Positions 1-8,791 of a stretch of DNA of 58,251 nt are shown piece by piece. The notes below the pieces were generated by a model. That model was not told where the DNA came from, did no database searches, and worked only from the letters and a program-made list of their open reading frames with translations. The position numbers were made by a program, and so were the translations under genes. Position 1 is the first letter of the stretch. The number at the start of each line of letters is the position of its first letter. This DNA comes from an alpha proteobacterium SCGC AAA015-N04. Lineage in GTDB: Bacteria > Pseudomonadota > Alphaproteobacteria > Puniceispirillales > Marisalimonadaceae. The stretch covers positions 1 through 58,251 of the forward strand of contig KB910594.1 of NCBI GenBank assembly GCA_000383115.1. The letters are read 5' to 3'.

Positions 1-95
1 GCTATGTACAAGGATGTGAAGAAGGTGGCCATAATGCTGATTCAAAAGACTGGAGAGTTGCTAAGTCAATATTTATTTGTGAGGACAGAACTAAA
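1..95. repeat. Inverted copy of 2567-2661 (probable chimeric contig end)
   Basis: Base k of this segment is the complement of base 2662-k for all 95 positions, and identity stops abruptly at base 96. The matching segment lies inside the LLM oxidoreductase gene. The copy replaces the 3' end of the cyclase gene, which loses its homologous C-terminus exactly at the junction. A perfect short inverted duplication at the very edge of an assembled piece is typical of amplification chimeras or misassembly, so I do not treat it as biological. Confidence 0.93.
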
Positions 96-952
96 TCACG
101 TAAATAAAAAATCTCACCCATAGTAATTCCTATCATAGGAATAACAACCCAATGCCATGGCTGCTGAGCATCTTTTGTTTCATTAGGTCTTACTTCGCAT
201 CCCCACGTATCAGTGCAAATGGCTGCTATTTCTTTGTTAAAAATCCATTCAGCAGTATCAAAGGCTAGACCTGGGGCATCACCACCTGCATATCCACCCC
301 ATTCTTCAGCATCTAATCGTTGTTCCATTTGTCCGGTTCGAACAATAACAAAATCACCTTGTTTGATTTCTACATTTTGAGATTTTGCGCATTCATCAAG
401 GTCATTTGCAGATATAGCTGTTCCATCTTCAAAAAATTCCACACCAGCCCATCGCGCAACATCTAATAAAACGCCACGACCTGCCATTTCAGCCCTAACT
501 TTTTCTATCCCATTCTTTTGAGCGCCGTCACTATCAACAAGTCTAGCATCATATCCATTCCACATATAATCATCATAAAAGATATGAGCCAATGCATCCC
601 ATTGAGTAGCACATTGAAGGGGTAATGAAATCATATCATCGGCATATCTTAATCCAAATTCATCAAATCTTCCTGCAACAGCGTCTGTTCCAGTTGCTAA
701 CATTAGGTGAATTGGATTAAATCTATTTCCCCAAGTACCTTTTTGAGGGCCATGTCTATCAAAATTTAATCCTAAACTAAAACGTTTACCCCTTTTTATA
801 AGTTTACTGGCATCTATTACTTTATCAGGAGTTATAAAATTTAAGGTTCCAATTTCATCATCAGGACCCCAGCGACCCCAATTTTTTAGTTTTTCAGCTG
901 TTTCACGTAAATGTTTAATATCAAACATCTTTTCATTATATTTATGTGGCAT
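2..952 (-). CDS. Cyclase family protein (kynurenine formamidase-like), 3' end replaced
   Basis: This is a metal-dependent hydrolase of the cyclase/kynurenine formamidase family, which opens amide or lactone bonds. Residues 1-285 fit the family: a long N-terminal region, then QCATQWDALAH at 113-123. That takes the place of the HxGTHxDxxxH metal motif and is the form I associate with the longer subgroup. GITMGEIFYLRD is the last homologous stretch. After about residue 285 (base 96) the frame is antisense to the LLM gene, because bases 1-95 are an inverted copy of 2567-2661. The last 30 residues are therefore not genuine, and the natural C-terminus is missing. It heads downstream of a VOC protein, a hydrolase and an LLM oxidoreductase on the same strand, so a role late in ring or lactone catabolism is inferred. 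The substrate is unknown. Confidence 0.85.
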   Translation of the reverse strand: MPHKYNEKMFDIKHLRETAEKLKNWGRWGPDDEIGTLNFITPDKVIDASKLIKRGKRFSLGLNFDRHGPQKGTWGNRFNPIHLMLATGTDAVAGRFDEFGLRYADDMISLPLQCATQWDALAHIFYDDYMWNGYDARLVDSDGAQKNGIEKVRAEMAGRGVLLDVARWAGVEFFEDGTAISANDLDECAKSQNVEIKQGDFVIVRTGQMEQRLDAEEWGGYAGGDAPGLAFDTAEWIFNKEIAAICTDTWGCEVRPNETKDAQQPWHWVVIPMIGITMGEIFYLRDLVLSSQINIDLATLQSFESALWPPSSHPCT

Positions 953-983
953 TTTATACTCCCCGATAAAGCTTATAGTTGTT

Positions 984-1394
984 TTACGATGTAGCGTAGT
1001 TTAATTCAACTTTTACACCATCAGGATCCATTATAAAGATTTGCTCTAATGGAAATCCTGGAACTTTTCTATGAGTATATTCCATTGAAATTTTATCAAG
1101 TTTACTCTTCATGCCTTCAATATCATCTGCATTGAAAGCTACATGATCAATTGCTCCTGAACCTGATTTAACATCATCTTTTTTACCAATATAATAATCT
1201 TGTCCAGTATCCTGCTTTCTCATTGCAAGATGAATGCATGCGGCTTTATTATCTTTTAAATAAAGCCAATAACCTTTAAATGGAAAATCTGGTCTATATC
1301 CAACTTCTAAACCTAATATATCAACATAAAAATCTTTTGTTTTATCTACATCATCCGCAAGTATAAGGACATGTTCAAATGTTTTAAGTGCCAT
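984..1394 (-). CDS. VOC family protein (glyoxalase/extradiol dioxygenase fold)
   Basis: A 136-residue single-module protein of the vicinal-oxygen-chelate superfamily. The N-terminal FEHVLILADDVDKTKDFY and the second half IDHVAFNADDIEGMKSKL are the paired beta-alpha-beta-beta-beta units. Possible metal ligands are His8, the His in the HLAM segment, His in IDHVAF and Glu in KVELNY near the C-terminus. It could be a ring-cleavage dioxygenase, an isomerase or an epimerase; sequence alone does not decide. It sits 31 bases before the cyclase and 21 bases after the alpha/beta hydrolase in one minus-strand operon, so a catabolic step is likely. Confidence 0.8.
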   Translation of the reverse strand: MALKTFEHVLILADDVDKTKDFYVDILGLEVGYRPDFPFKGYWLYLKDNKAACIHLAMRKQDTGQDYYIGKKDDVKSGSGAIDHVAFNADDIEGMKSKLDKISMEYTHRKVPGFPLEQIFIMDPDGVKVELNYATS

Positions 1395-1415
1395 ACTACC
1401 CCCATTTATATATGA

Positions 1416-2210
1416 TTAATTTAAAAAATCTAAAATTATGTTATTAACCTTTTCCGAGCATTCAATATTAAGAATATGAGCTGCTCCTGATATGCATTCA
1501 TACTTACTATTAGGCGTAAGGTGGTGCATTTCTTCCATAGCCATAGCAGGTGCTCCCATATCTATTTCACCTGAAATATAAAGTATTTCTTTATTAATTG
1601 TAGACAATTCTTTTAAATAATCGAGTTTTTTAATTGCTTCACAACTACCTATATATCCTTCTTTAGATGTGTTTGTTATCATCTCTTTAGAAAGATTAAT
1701 AACATCTGAATTAGAAGGATCTAATGTGAAATCTTCGCTATACCATCTTTCAAGAGATCCGTTTACTACGCCTGCAGTGTCGTTGTCTTTCACTACAGCA
1801 ATTCTTTGGTTCCAACCATCTTGCATCGGTGGAGGCATATCAGCTCTTGCAGCGCAGCAGATAAATTTATCAAATCTTTTGTGATGTTTAAGTGCTAATC
1901 CTAAAGAGGTCATTCCACCCATAGACAAACCAACAAAATTTGCTTTTTCAATCTCAAGATCATCCATAATTTTAATTACATCATTTTCAAGCATGTCAAA
2001 TGAGTAGGGGCCTTGGGCAGGACTACTTTTACCATGACCTCTTTTATCGTATCTTACAATACAATATTTGCTTTTCATTGCCTCAACTTGTGGGTTCCAC
2101 ATTCTTAAATCTGAGCCAAGAGAGTTTGAAAATATTATTTTAGGAAGATCTAAGCTACCAGTAATTTCAACATTTAAATAATTATTATTCTCCAAAGCAA
2201 TGCGTGTCAT
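1416..2210 (-). CDS. Alpha/beta hydrolase, 3-oxoadipate enol-lactonase-like
   Basis: A 264-residue alpha/beta hydrolase of the PcaD/NicD-like branch. The nucleophile elbow GLSMGG places Ser at residue 96. The acid is probably Asp in SGEIDMGAP near residue 217, and the base is His in GAAHILNIE near residue 245. SNSLGSDLRMW near residues 28-38 supplies the oxyanion region. The family hydrolyses enol-lactones, N-formyl amides and similar ring-opening products. It lies 8 bases from the LLM oxidoreductase and 21 bases from the VOC gene, so it is co-transcribed with them. The exact substrate is not determinable. Confidence 0.82.
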   Translation of the reverse strand: MTRIALENNNYLNVEITGSLDLPKIIFSNSLGSDLRMWNPQVEAMKSKYCIVRYDKRGHGKSSPAQGPYSFDMLENDVIKIMDDLEIEKANFVGLSMGGMTSLGLALKHHKRFDKFICCAARADMPPPMQDGWNQRIAVVKDNDTAGVVNGSLERWYSEDFTLDPSNSDVINLSKEMITNTSKEGYIGSCEAIKKLDYLKELSTINKEILYISGEIDMGAPAMAMEEMHHLTPNSKYECISGAAHILNIECSEKVNNIILDFLN

Positions 2211-2218
2211 TTGAAATC

Positions 2219-3316
2219 CTACTCTGCTGCGATTTTGCTATGTTTATTTATCTTTGGCATAACTTTCTCTGCCATTAATTTCATTGAATTTTTTGCTAAA
2301 TCTACATCTGCCCAATCATGACCAGCATAAAGTAAAGTCCCAAAATCACCAACTTCTTCTCTAAACTCTAAAATTTTATCAGCAACTTCTTCTGCAGAAC
2401 CAAACAATATTAGTTTGTTACAAATATCTTCTAACTTTAAATCGCTGTCTGGCATTTCTTGATCTTCTTTAAACAAATTTGCTCTACCATGCTTAAGCAT
2501 TTTTGTTAGTAATTGTTTGTAATAAAAGACATATGGACTTCCATTACCTAATGCATAATCACGCGCTTTAGTTCTGTCCTCACAAATAAATATTGACTTA
2601 GCAACTCTCCAGTCTTTTGAATCAGCATTATGGCCACCTTCTTCACATCCTTGTACATAGCTTGGCCAGTGAGTTTTAACCCATTTTGGTAGTAAGAAAT
2701 TAGCAGAAATTGGTTTCCAACCCCTAGCTGCTGCCGCAATTAATCCCTTCGAATATGGCGCAACAACGGTACAAACTATAGGTGGATAAGGTTTCTGAAG
2801 CGGCTTTTGCATGATTCCTTGACCAATTTCAGTCATCTGAGTCCGTTCTGTAGAAACATTCCAGTATTTACCTTCAATGTTGTATGGAGCTTCTCTTTTC
2901 CAGATTTCTAAAACTATATCTATACATTCTACAAACATCTCATTTCTATTTTTGTCTAAATTTCCAAAAACTTCAGCATCAGAAGCAAGTCCTCCAGGGC
3001 TAATACCAAAATTAAATCTTCCATCTAACATATGATCTAACATTGCAATTTGGCCGGCAATTGCAGCTGGATGAGAATTTGGCATATTCACAGTACCTGT
3101 TCCAAGTCTAATATTTTTAGTTTCAGCTGCGAGTGATGCAATAAATAGAGCACTTGATGTTATGTTTTCTGCTGCGTCTGTTACATGCTCTCCACAATAA
3201 GCCTCTGAAAAACCTATCTTGTCGGCAAGTAAAAAAGCTTCTCTATCTTCTGACAATGTTTTTTTATAATTTTTGTCAATTGGATGAATAGGCATAGTAA
3301 AAAAGCCAACTTCCAT
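2219..3316 (-). CDS. LLM-class flavin-dependent oxidoreductase (bacterial luciferase family)
   Basis: A luciferase-like monooxygenase of about 365 residues that would use reduced FMN and O2. Visible family blocks are VGFFTMPIHP at the N-terminus, FSEAYCGEHV, LGTGTVNMPNSHP, GRFNFGISPGG and the C-terminal FREEVGDFGTLLYAGHDW. The open frame starts at 3328, but that first ATG contains the GGAG ribosome site of the in-frame ATG 12 bases later, so 3316 is chosen. It is the first gene of the minus-strand operon. The flavin reductase at 10413 is a plausible supplier of reduced flavin. Part of the gene (2567-2661) is copied in inverted form at the window start. Confidence 0.87.
   Translation of the reverse strand: MEVGFFTMPIHPIDKNYKKTLSEDREAFLLADKIGFSEAYCGEHVTDAAENITSSALFIASLAAETKNIRLGTGTVNMPNSHPAAIAGQIAMLDHMLDGRFNFGISPGGLASDAEVFGNLDKNRNEMFVECIDIVLEIWKREAPYNIEGKYWNVSTERTQMTEIGQGIMQKPLQKPYPPIVCTVVAPYSKGLIAAAARGWKPISANFLLPKWVKTHWPSYVQGCEEGGHNADSKDWRVAKSIFICEDRTKARDYALGNGSPYVFYYKQLLTKMLKHGRANLFKEDQEMPDSDLKLEDICNKLILFGSAEEVADKILEFREEVGDFGTLLYAGHDWADVDLAKNSMKLMAEKVMPKINKHSKIAAE
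2567..2661. repeat. Source copy of the inverted repeat at 1-95
   Basis: This is the second arm of the perfect 95-base inverted repeat. Here it is in its natural context, inside an intact LLM-class oxidoreductase reading frame, so it is taken as the original copy. Confidence 0.93.
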
Positions 3317-3461
3317 TTTAATCTCCATTAAAATTTAACATTTTATTTATATTATATTACTTCTAAAACATTAAATGATTATTTTTTATGATATCTATCA
3401 GAAAGTATGATTTAATTACTAAGTATTAATATTTAATAATAAATTAATTAGGGGAGTAATT

Positions 3462-4334
3462 ATGAAAACTATTGGTTCAATTGGATTGGGTGCCATGGGT
3501 GGTTCTTATGCAAAATTCCTAATTGAAGATAATTACACAGTTTATGGGGTTGACCCAGATACTCAAAATGCAGAAATATTTAGATCTTTAGGAGGTGTAT
3601 TGTTAAGTAATATCAGTGAGTTAATAGATAAATCTAATGTTATAATTCTTAGCCTGCCAACTGTTCCTATTTTTAAAGAAGTAATTAATGAAATAGAAGT
3701 TAATGGAAAATTAAATGAATCTAAAATTATAATTGATATGAATACCATTTCATTAGACGACAAAATACAAACTAAAAATAAGTTGGAAAACCTCAATATT
3801 TCCATGGTTGATGCCCCCGTGAGTGGAACGGGAGCTCAAGCTAAAGTAAAAGATATAGTTGTAATGTCCAGTGGAGATAAAACTATTGTTGATGAATGTG
3901 ATGATATATTTAGATCATTTTCAAAACAAAATATTTATGTTGGTGAATTTGGCAATGGTATAAAATTTAAGATTTTGGCAAATTTACTAGTGACTGTTCA
4001 TAATACTGTTACGGCTGAAGCGTTGCTTCTTGGTCAAAAGGTAGGGCTTGAGGAAAAAATGATTTATGAAGTGTTGAATGCAGGTGCGGCTTCGTCAGTT
4101 ATGTTAGATAAGAGAATGCCACTTATGATTAATAAAAATTATGAGCCAGCAACAGCTTCTATGAGGATATTTTTGAAAGATATTGATGTGATTACAGACT
4201 ATCTTAAATCAAACAATTTAAGCTCTCCAACTTTTGAAGCTGCTGCAAATCTATATAATCAATCTAAAGAAAATATACCTATTACATATGACACTGCTGC
4301 TATTTATGAACAATTAAAAACTACTAATGAATAA
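3462..4334 (+). CDS. NAD(P)-dependent oxidoreductase, 3-hydroxyisobutyrate dehydrogenase family
   Basis: A 290-residue beta-hydroxyacid dehydrogenase. The Rossmann motif GLGAMGG is at residues 8-14. MVDAPVSGTGAQA near residue 120 is the substrate-binding block. GNGIKFKILAN near residue 165 carries the catalytic Lys. The family reduces or oxidises short beta-hydroxy acids and semialdehydes. A strong ribosome site (AGGGGAG) precedes the ATG by five bases. It is divergent from the LLM gene across a 145-base spacer and heads a plus-strand operon with the cupin, YciI and cyclase genes. The substrate is unassigned. Confidence 0.87.
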   Translation: MKTIGSIGLGAMGGSYAKFLIEDNYTVYGVDPDTQNAEIFRSLGGVLLSNISELIDKSNVIILSLPTVPIFKEVINEIEVNGKLNESKIIIDMNTISLDDKIQTKNKLENLNISMVDAPVSGTGAQAKVKDIVVMSSGDKTIVDECDDIFRSFSKQNIYVGEFGNGIKFKILANLLVTVHNTVTAEALLLGQKVGLEEKMIYEVLNAGAASSVMLDKRMPLMINKNYEPATASMRIFLKDIDVITDYLKSNNLSSPTFEAAANLYNQSKENIPITYDTAAIYEQLKTTNE

Positions 4335-4343
4335 GGAGTATTT

Positions 4344-4901
4344 ATGAAAGAAAACCAAAAACTTCCAGAAATTAAAACCCTTTCTAGGGAATACATGAAT
4401 AAAAGGATTGCTTTTTTCTCAGAGCAAAATGGCTCTAAAATGGGTTTACCTGATAGTAAATTACCTGAATGCACACGAGAATTAATAAATATAATAGGTT
4501 TTGAGCCACCAAAAGGAGATAGTAAACATGTTTCTCCATTAGGTAATGATAATGCTCAAATGCCAGCAATTAATATTTCTGAAGGATTTAATCTTGGTTT
4601 TTGTAGATGTAAACCTGGTAAAGGACCATTAATGCACAATCATGACACTAATGAGACATTTATGCCAATTACAGGTAAATGGAGATGTGAATGGAATGAG
4701 GGTGAAGACCATGATTATGCTGACTTAGGTCCTTGTGATGTAATCTCATTTCCTCCAGGTTGCTCTAGGCGTTTTATGAACGTTACCGAAGGTGAAGACG
4801 ATAAAGAGCATCTTTTGTTAGTAGTTATAGCTGGAAACGCTCCAAAAGCCGAATTTACTGATTTAGCTTATGAAAGAATAAAAGAATTTGAAAATTCTTA
4901 A
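4344..4901 (+). CDS. Cupin domain protein
   Basis: A 185-residue protein with one cupin barrel. The first cupin motif is in GPLMHNHDTNETFMPITGKW near residues 93-112, with two His and one Glu as metal ligands. The second motif, near residues 132-144, is GPCDVISFPPGCSR, in which the usual second-motif His is not obvious. Cupins of this type are dioxygenases, isomerases or sensor proteins. It is 9 bases downstream of the reductase gene and 19 upstream of the YciI gene, clearly in one operon. Function is otherwise unknown. Confidence 0.75.
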   Translation: MKENQKLPEIKTLSREYMNKRIAFFSEQNGSKMGLPDSKLPECTRELINIIGFEPPKGDSKHVSPLGNDNAQMPAINISEGFNLGFCRCKPGKGPLMHNHDTNETFMPITGKWRCEWNEGEDHDYADLGPCDVISFPPGCSRRFMNVTEGEDDKEHLLLVVIAGNAPKAEFTDLAYERIKEFENS

Positions 4902-4920
4902 TAACTAAGGTCTCAATATT

Positions 4921-5208
4921 ATGATATGGGTTATATTATGTAAGGATAAGCCAAATTCTTTAAATGAAAGAATGAAAATCATTGATGAACACAGGGCATA
5001 TCTATCTACAAATCCCATTAAAACACTTATATCTGGTCCGTTAACTGACAACGAGGGTAATATGAATGGTTCTTTTTTTATGGTTGAAGCAGACAGCGAA
5101 GAAGAAATTAAAGTTTTTCAGCGAAATGACCCAATTTTTAAAGCAAATATTTGGGATGAAATAACTATTTCTCCATTTAATAAAAGGGTAGATAACCTTT
5201 CCAAATAA
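4921..5208 (+). CDS. YciI family protein
   Basis: A 95-residue protein of the YciI/muconolactone-isomerase-like ferredoxin fold. The start MIWVILCKDKPNSLNER, the DEHRAYL block near residues 22-28 with its conserved His, and the acidic C-terminal block of a YciI fold are visible. YciI proteins are small enzymes or chlorohydrolase-like catalysts and often appear in aromatic catabolic operons. Its place between a cupin and a cyclase supports a catabolic role; the reaction is not known. Confidence 0.78.
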   Translation: MIWVILCKDKPNSLNERMKIIDEHRAYLSTNPIKTLISGPLTDNEGNMNGSFFMVEADSEEEIKVFQRNDPIFKANIWDEITISPFNKRVDNLSK

Positions 5209-5225
5209 TAAAGTATGAGGTAAAA

Positions 5226-5999
5226 ATGCCTAGAAAATTCTTGGATTTATCAGTCAGTTTAGAAGAAGGTATAAAATCAGATCCTGATTTTATGTTGCCT
5301 AAAATAAACTATCACCATCATAAAGAAACAGCTGAAGAAATGATGAGTTTTTTTCCTGGTTTAAAAAAAACAGATTTACCAGGTGAAGAAGGTTGGGCAA
5401 TGGAGACAATTACTGTAAGCACGCATAATGGTACCCATATGGATGCCCCATATCATTACCATTCAACAATGAATAATGGGCAAAGAGCGATCACGATTGA
5501 TGAAGTGCCATTAGAATGGTGTTTCAGTGATGGTGTTAAATTGGATTTAAGATCATATGAAGATGGATATGTTTTAACTAGAAGTGATTTGCAAAACGAA
5601 ATAAAAAAAATCAATTATGAATTAAAACCTTTGGATATCGTATTTATAAACACTTCGGCAGGTGGTCATTATGGAAAAGATGATTTTTTATCTAAAGGTT
5701 GCGGAATAAGTAAAGAAGCTACTATTTATTTACTTGACCAAGGAGTGAGAGTTACTGGAACGGATGCTTGGAGCTGGGATGCTCCTTTTTCTTATACAGC
5801 TGAAAAATATAAACAAACAAAAGACCCTTCAATAATATGGGAAGGTCACAGGGCAGGGATGGTTCAAGGTTACTCTCATATTGAAAAATTAAATAATTTA
5901 GATCAATTACCAAATTATGGTTTTAAAGTTTCTGCTTTTCCATTTAAAATCAAAAACGGATCAGCAGGATTTGTAAGAGTTGTAGCTATTTTTGAATAA
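5226..5999 (+). CDS. Cyclase family protein (kynurenine formamidase-like)
   Basis: A 257-residue metal-dependent hydrolase with the canonical family motif THNGTHMDAPYHYH near residues 67-80, which provides His and Asp metal ligands. LDIVFINTSAGGHYG and VTGTDAWSWDAPF are further family blocks. It belongs to a different, shorter subgroup than the cyclase at 2-952, which has a divergent metal motif. The region therefore carries two distinct ring-opening hydrolases. It is last in the operon and ends directly against the convergent DUF2798 gene with no spacer. Confidence 0.87.
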   Translation: MPRKFLDLSVSLEEGIKSDPDFMLPKINYHHHKETAEEMMSFFPGLKKTDLPGEEGWAMETITVSTHNGTHMDAPYHYHSTMNNGQRAITIDEVPLEWCFSDGVKLDLRSYEDGYVLTRSDLQNEIKKINYELKPLDIVFINTSAGGHYGKDDFLSKGCGISKEATIYLLDQGVRVTGTDAWSWDAPFSYTAEKYKQTKDPSIIWEGHRAGMVQGYSHIEKLNNLDQLPNYGFKVSAFPFKIKNGSAGFVRVVAIFE

Positions 6000-6233
6000 T
6001 TACTTATAAATTAAATCAGTAAGTTTACTTGTGATTTTAATTGCTAATGGCCTTACAAATAATATGGCTGGAAAAGCAACAAGAGAAGCATAGAACCAAT
6101 TTTTTGGCCAGACATCAAAGAAAATTGATAAATCTGTTAAAGCTAAATAAGTTACAAGTGAACTTATAAACATTGTAATAAATATTCCAGAAATAGCAGT
6201 GGATATATATAATTGAAACTTTTCTTTTTTCAT
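6000..6233 (-). CDS. DUF2798 family small membrane protein
   Basis: A 77-residue protein with two predicted membrane helices, one around residues 9-31 and one around 45-62, separated by an aromatic loop containing WPKNWFYASLVAFPA. This is the layout of the DUF2798 family, whose function is unknown. It lies downstream of the TRAP operon on the same strand but beyond a strong terminator, so it is probably transcribed separately or at low level. Confidence 0.7.
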   Translation of the reverse strand: MKKEKFQLYISTAISGIFITMFISSLVTYLALTDLSIFFDVWPKNWFYASLVAFPAILFVRPLAIKITSKLTDLIYK

Positions 6234-6243
6234 AGAAAGACCT

Positions 6244-6275
6244 CAAAAAAAAGACGATCTAAAAATAGATCGTCT
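6244..6275 (-). terminator. Rho-independent terminator after dctP
   Basis: On the minus strand a perfect 10-bp stem (AGACGATCTA pairing with TAGATCGTCT, 6252-6261 and 6266-6275) with a four-base loop is followed directly by a run of eight T. It lies 27 bases past the stop of the TRAP binding protein gene and ends that operon. Confidence 0.9.
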
Positions 6276-6301
6276 CTTATTATTTTGTGGTATTAAATTA
6301 A

Positions 6302-7402
6302 TTACCCGCCAATTTTGTAACGCACTGGGAACTTGTGGCCAGTCTTTTCCATTTCTTTCATATATGCGTTCATTATAGCAGCTCCGTCCATGCCATAATC
6401 TTTGGTAATATCCTTAGCTCTTGAATTTGGCCAATCTTTAATTGTTTCTGCCCAAATTTTTTGCTCAGATACTGGCAAATAAGTTACAGCATCATTGATA
6501 CCTTTTTTCTTACCAAGTTTAACTAAATCAGTAAGACCTTTTTGATATCTCTGTTGTCCATCTTTAACAGCAGCTTTTTCATAGTTAACTGATTCTTCCA
6601 TTATTATCTTAACAATTTCAGGTGGTAACTTTTTCATAGTATCTAGGTTAATTGTTGTAATTGTTTGTGCCATTGCACCAAATCCAATAACCTTCCAATA
6701 TGGAGCTTGCTCATAAAATTTAAATCCTCCAGCATGTGCTGATGGGAAAATAATTACGCCTTTTGCAACTCCAGTAGCTAAGTCATTATACATTGTAGGA
6801 AGTGTAGATGTAACTGGTATAGAGCCAAATAAAGAAACCCATGGTAAATTTGGGCCTGCAGCAATAACCTTAACGCCTTTTAACTCACTAGCTTTTTGCC
6901 ACTGCTTAACTGTACCAATTCCATAATCATCAAAGCCCTGCATAGCAAGAAACTTCTGATTATACTTGTCTTCAAGCATTTTGGTTAGTTCTGGGAATTG
7001 CTTAAGAATCTTATGCTTTACTTCCCAATTTGTTACAAGGTTTGTTGTTGTAAAAGGGACAAAATAATCAAAGTTCCATGGTAATAGTTTTGCAGTCTCA
7101 AAACATACACAGTATGAACCTATATCTAGTAATCCTTTTTCTACAGCCTCTAAAGTTTCGTGAACTTTTGCAATTTTACCTGCGTAAGCTTCAATAATTC
7201 TAACTTTATGGTTGGTTTCTGCAGCAACTCTTTTTTTAATATTTGGAACTAAAACTTTTTCCATATTTGTAACATATGCAGTTGGCTTTGATGGGTGACC
7301 AGATCCAACCCTTAATGTAAAAGTATCTGCAAAAGAGGCAGATGCCATTATACCAGTAGCTAAAATGCTTAATGGTATAGCTTTTTTTAAGTACCTAATC
7401 AT
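6302..7402 (-). CDS. dctP: TRAP transporter solute-binding protein (DctP)
   Basis: A periplasmic binding protein that captures the substrate for the TRAP membrane subunits encoded just upstream. The chosen start gives MIRYLKKAIPLSILATGIMASASFA, a clear Sec signal peptide, followed by the mature DTFTLRVGSGHP. The upstream in-frame ATG at 7414 overlaps the GGAGGAAA ribosome site and is rejected. SELKGVKVIAAGPNLPW near residue 190 is the conserved substrate-binding segment. At about 366 residues it is slightly longer than typical. Gene order dctQ-dctM-dctP and a strong terminator after it mark a complete operon. The ligand is probably an organic acid, by family habit only. Confidence 0.9.
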   Translation of the reverse strand: MIRYLKKAIPLSILATGIMASASFADTFTLRVGSGHPSKPTAYVTNMEKVLVPNIKKRVAAETNHKVRIIEAYAGKIAKVHETLEAVEKGLLDIGSYCVCFETAKLLPWNFDYFVPFTTTNLVTNWEVKHKILKQFPELTKMLEDKYNQKFLAMQGFDDYGIGTVKQWQKASELKGVKVIAAGPNLPWVSLFGSIPVTSTLPTMYNDLATGVAKGVIIFPSAHAGGFKFYEQAPYWKVIGFGAMAQTITTINLDTMKKLPPEIVKIIMEESVNYEKAAVKDGQQRYQKGLTDLVKLGKKKGINDAVTYLPVSEQKIWAETIKDWPNSRAKDITKDYGMDGAAIMNAYMKEMEKTGHKFPVRYKIGG

Positions 7403-7426
7403 TATTTCCTCCATAGGTAGTGTTAA

Positions 7427-7458
7427 GTTTAGTATTTAACCCCATGTTTTTACTAAAC
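7427..7458 (-). promoter_or_regulatory. Intercistronic hairpin between dctM and dctP
   Basis: An 8-bp inverted repeat, GTTTAGTA and TACTAAAC, with a 16-base loop spans the dctM stop codon. No T-run follows on the minus strand, so it is more likely an RNA-stabilising or processing hairpin that favours dctP expression than a terminator. It is short and may be chance in AT-rich DNA. Confidence 0.3.
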
Positions 7459-8769
7459 AAATTGTGTTGGCCAGCTGGCTAATTCTGGAAAAAATGCAAC
7501 TAATAACATTACAATTAACATCATTATCCAATATGGAATGGATCCTTTAAAAATAGATCCTAATGATACATTATCTCCTCCAGCTGCTAAAACTCCTTTA
7601 ACTGTATAAACTATTAGACCAAAAGGTGGTGTAAGTAAACCAGCTTCAATTGCTAAAATTCCAAAAATTGCAAATGCGTAAGGATTCATATCGCCTGCTA
7701 ATAATACAAATAATGGAACTGTTAATAAAATTATTGAAATAGAATCTAATAACATACCTAATATAAGCCAAATCACAACCATCATTACTAAAATCATAAA
7801 GCTATTTAAGCCAACAGAAGCCATTGCATCTACAATGACAGAGTCTATATCTGATAATGACAAAAATCTTGAATACATTCCTGCGGTAATTAATAATATC
7901 ATGATTGGAGCAGAAGTTTTACCTGCATCAATTACTGACTCTACAATTCCATTCCATCTCATGCCTTTAAATAAACCAATACCAAAACTTGCAAGAGCGC
8001 CCATTCCAGCGGCTTCTGTAGGGGTAAATATACCTCCCCAAATACCTCCCAAAACAACAACTATTAATCCAAGAATAGACAATCCAGATATAATTTGTTT
8101 GCTAGTTAGTTTTGTAAGGTCTCCTATACTATCAGGCTCAGGGGCAAGTTTAGGGTTAATAACGGCTTTAGAGAAGTTATAGAAAGCAAACATAAGTGAT
8201 AATATAATTCCAGGAATTACTCCAGCAACGAAAAGTTTACCTATTGAGTCTTCGGTTATAATACCCCAAACAATTAGCAAAACACTTGGAGGGATTAACA
8301 TTCCTAGGCAAGCACTACCAGCTATTGACCCGACTGCTAATTTTTGATCATATCCAGCTTTTTTCATTTCTGGCCAAGCAATTCTTGAGAATGCAGCAGC
8401 TGATGCGATTGAGGTACCTGTAACAGCAGCAAAAGCTGCATTACCAGTAACAGTTGCAACACCAAGCCTCCCTGGAACTCCTTTAAGACCTTTATTTATT
8501 AAAGAATATAAGTCACCTGCAGCGCCACTTCTTGATAGAAAATCTCCCATTAATACAAAAAGTGGGATTGTCATAAAAATATGGTCTCTAATTAATTCAT
8601 AAGCAGCACCGCCTACTTGGCTTGCAGCCATATACATATCTTCAAATATAAAGTATGTGCCAATCATTGCTGTAGCACCTAAGGCGAGGGCAATATGAAC
8701 ACCTGAAAAAATTGCTAAGAGCATTCCTACTAATGTTAAAATCATTAATAAATCTAGATCAATTCCCAA
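7453..8769 (-). CDS. dctM: TRAP transporter large permease (DctM)
   Basis: A 438-residue polytopic protein with about a dozen hydrophobic helices, the sodium-coupled permease of a TRAP system. Family blocks include the N-terminal LLMILTLVGMLLAIFSGVHIALALG, the segment GVATVTGNAAFAAVTGTSIASAAAF, GMLIPPSVLLIVWG and the repeated half IFTPTEAAGMGAL. The start is TTG at 8769 with an AAGGAT ribosome site. It lies 22 bases after dctQ and 50 bases before dctP. Confidence 0.93.
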   Translation of the reverse strand: MGIDLDLLMILTLVGMLLAIFSGVHIALALGATAMIGTYFIFEDMYMAASQVGGAAYELIRDHIFMTIPLFVLMGDFLSRSGAAGDLYSLINKGLKGVPGRLGVATVTGNAAFAAVTGTSIASAAAFSRIAWPEMKKAGYDQKLAVGSIAGSACLGMLIPPSVLLIVWGIITEDSIGKLFVAGVIPGIILSLMFAFYNFSKAVINPKLAPEPDSIGDLTKLTSKQIISGLSILGLIVVVLGGIWGGIFTPTEAAGMGALASFGIGLFKGMRWNGIVESVIDAGKTSAPIMILLITAGMYSRFLSLSDIDSVIVDAMASVGLNSFMILVMMVVIWLILGMLLDSISIILLTVPLFVLLAGDMNPYAFAIFGILAIEAGLLTPPFGLIVYTVKGVLAAGGDNVSLGSIFKGSIPYWIMMLIVMLLVAFFPELASWPTQFV

Positions 8770-8791
8770 CTTAATATCCTTTTTTGCTAAT

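Noticed and set aside
2548-2739. 63-residue minus-strand frame overlapping the LLM gene
   Set aside because: It is a shifted frame inside a clearly coding gene on the same strand. It matters only because the region is duplicated at the window start.
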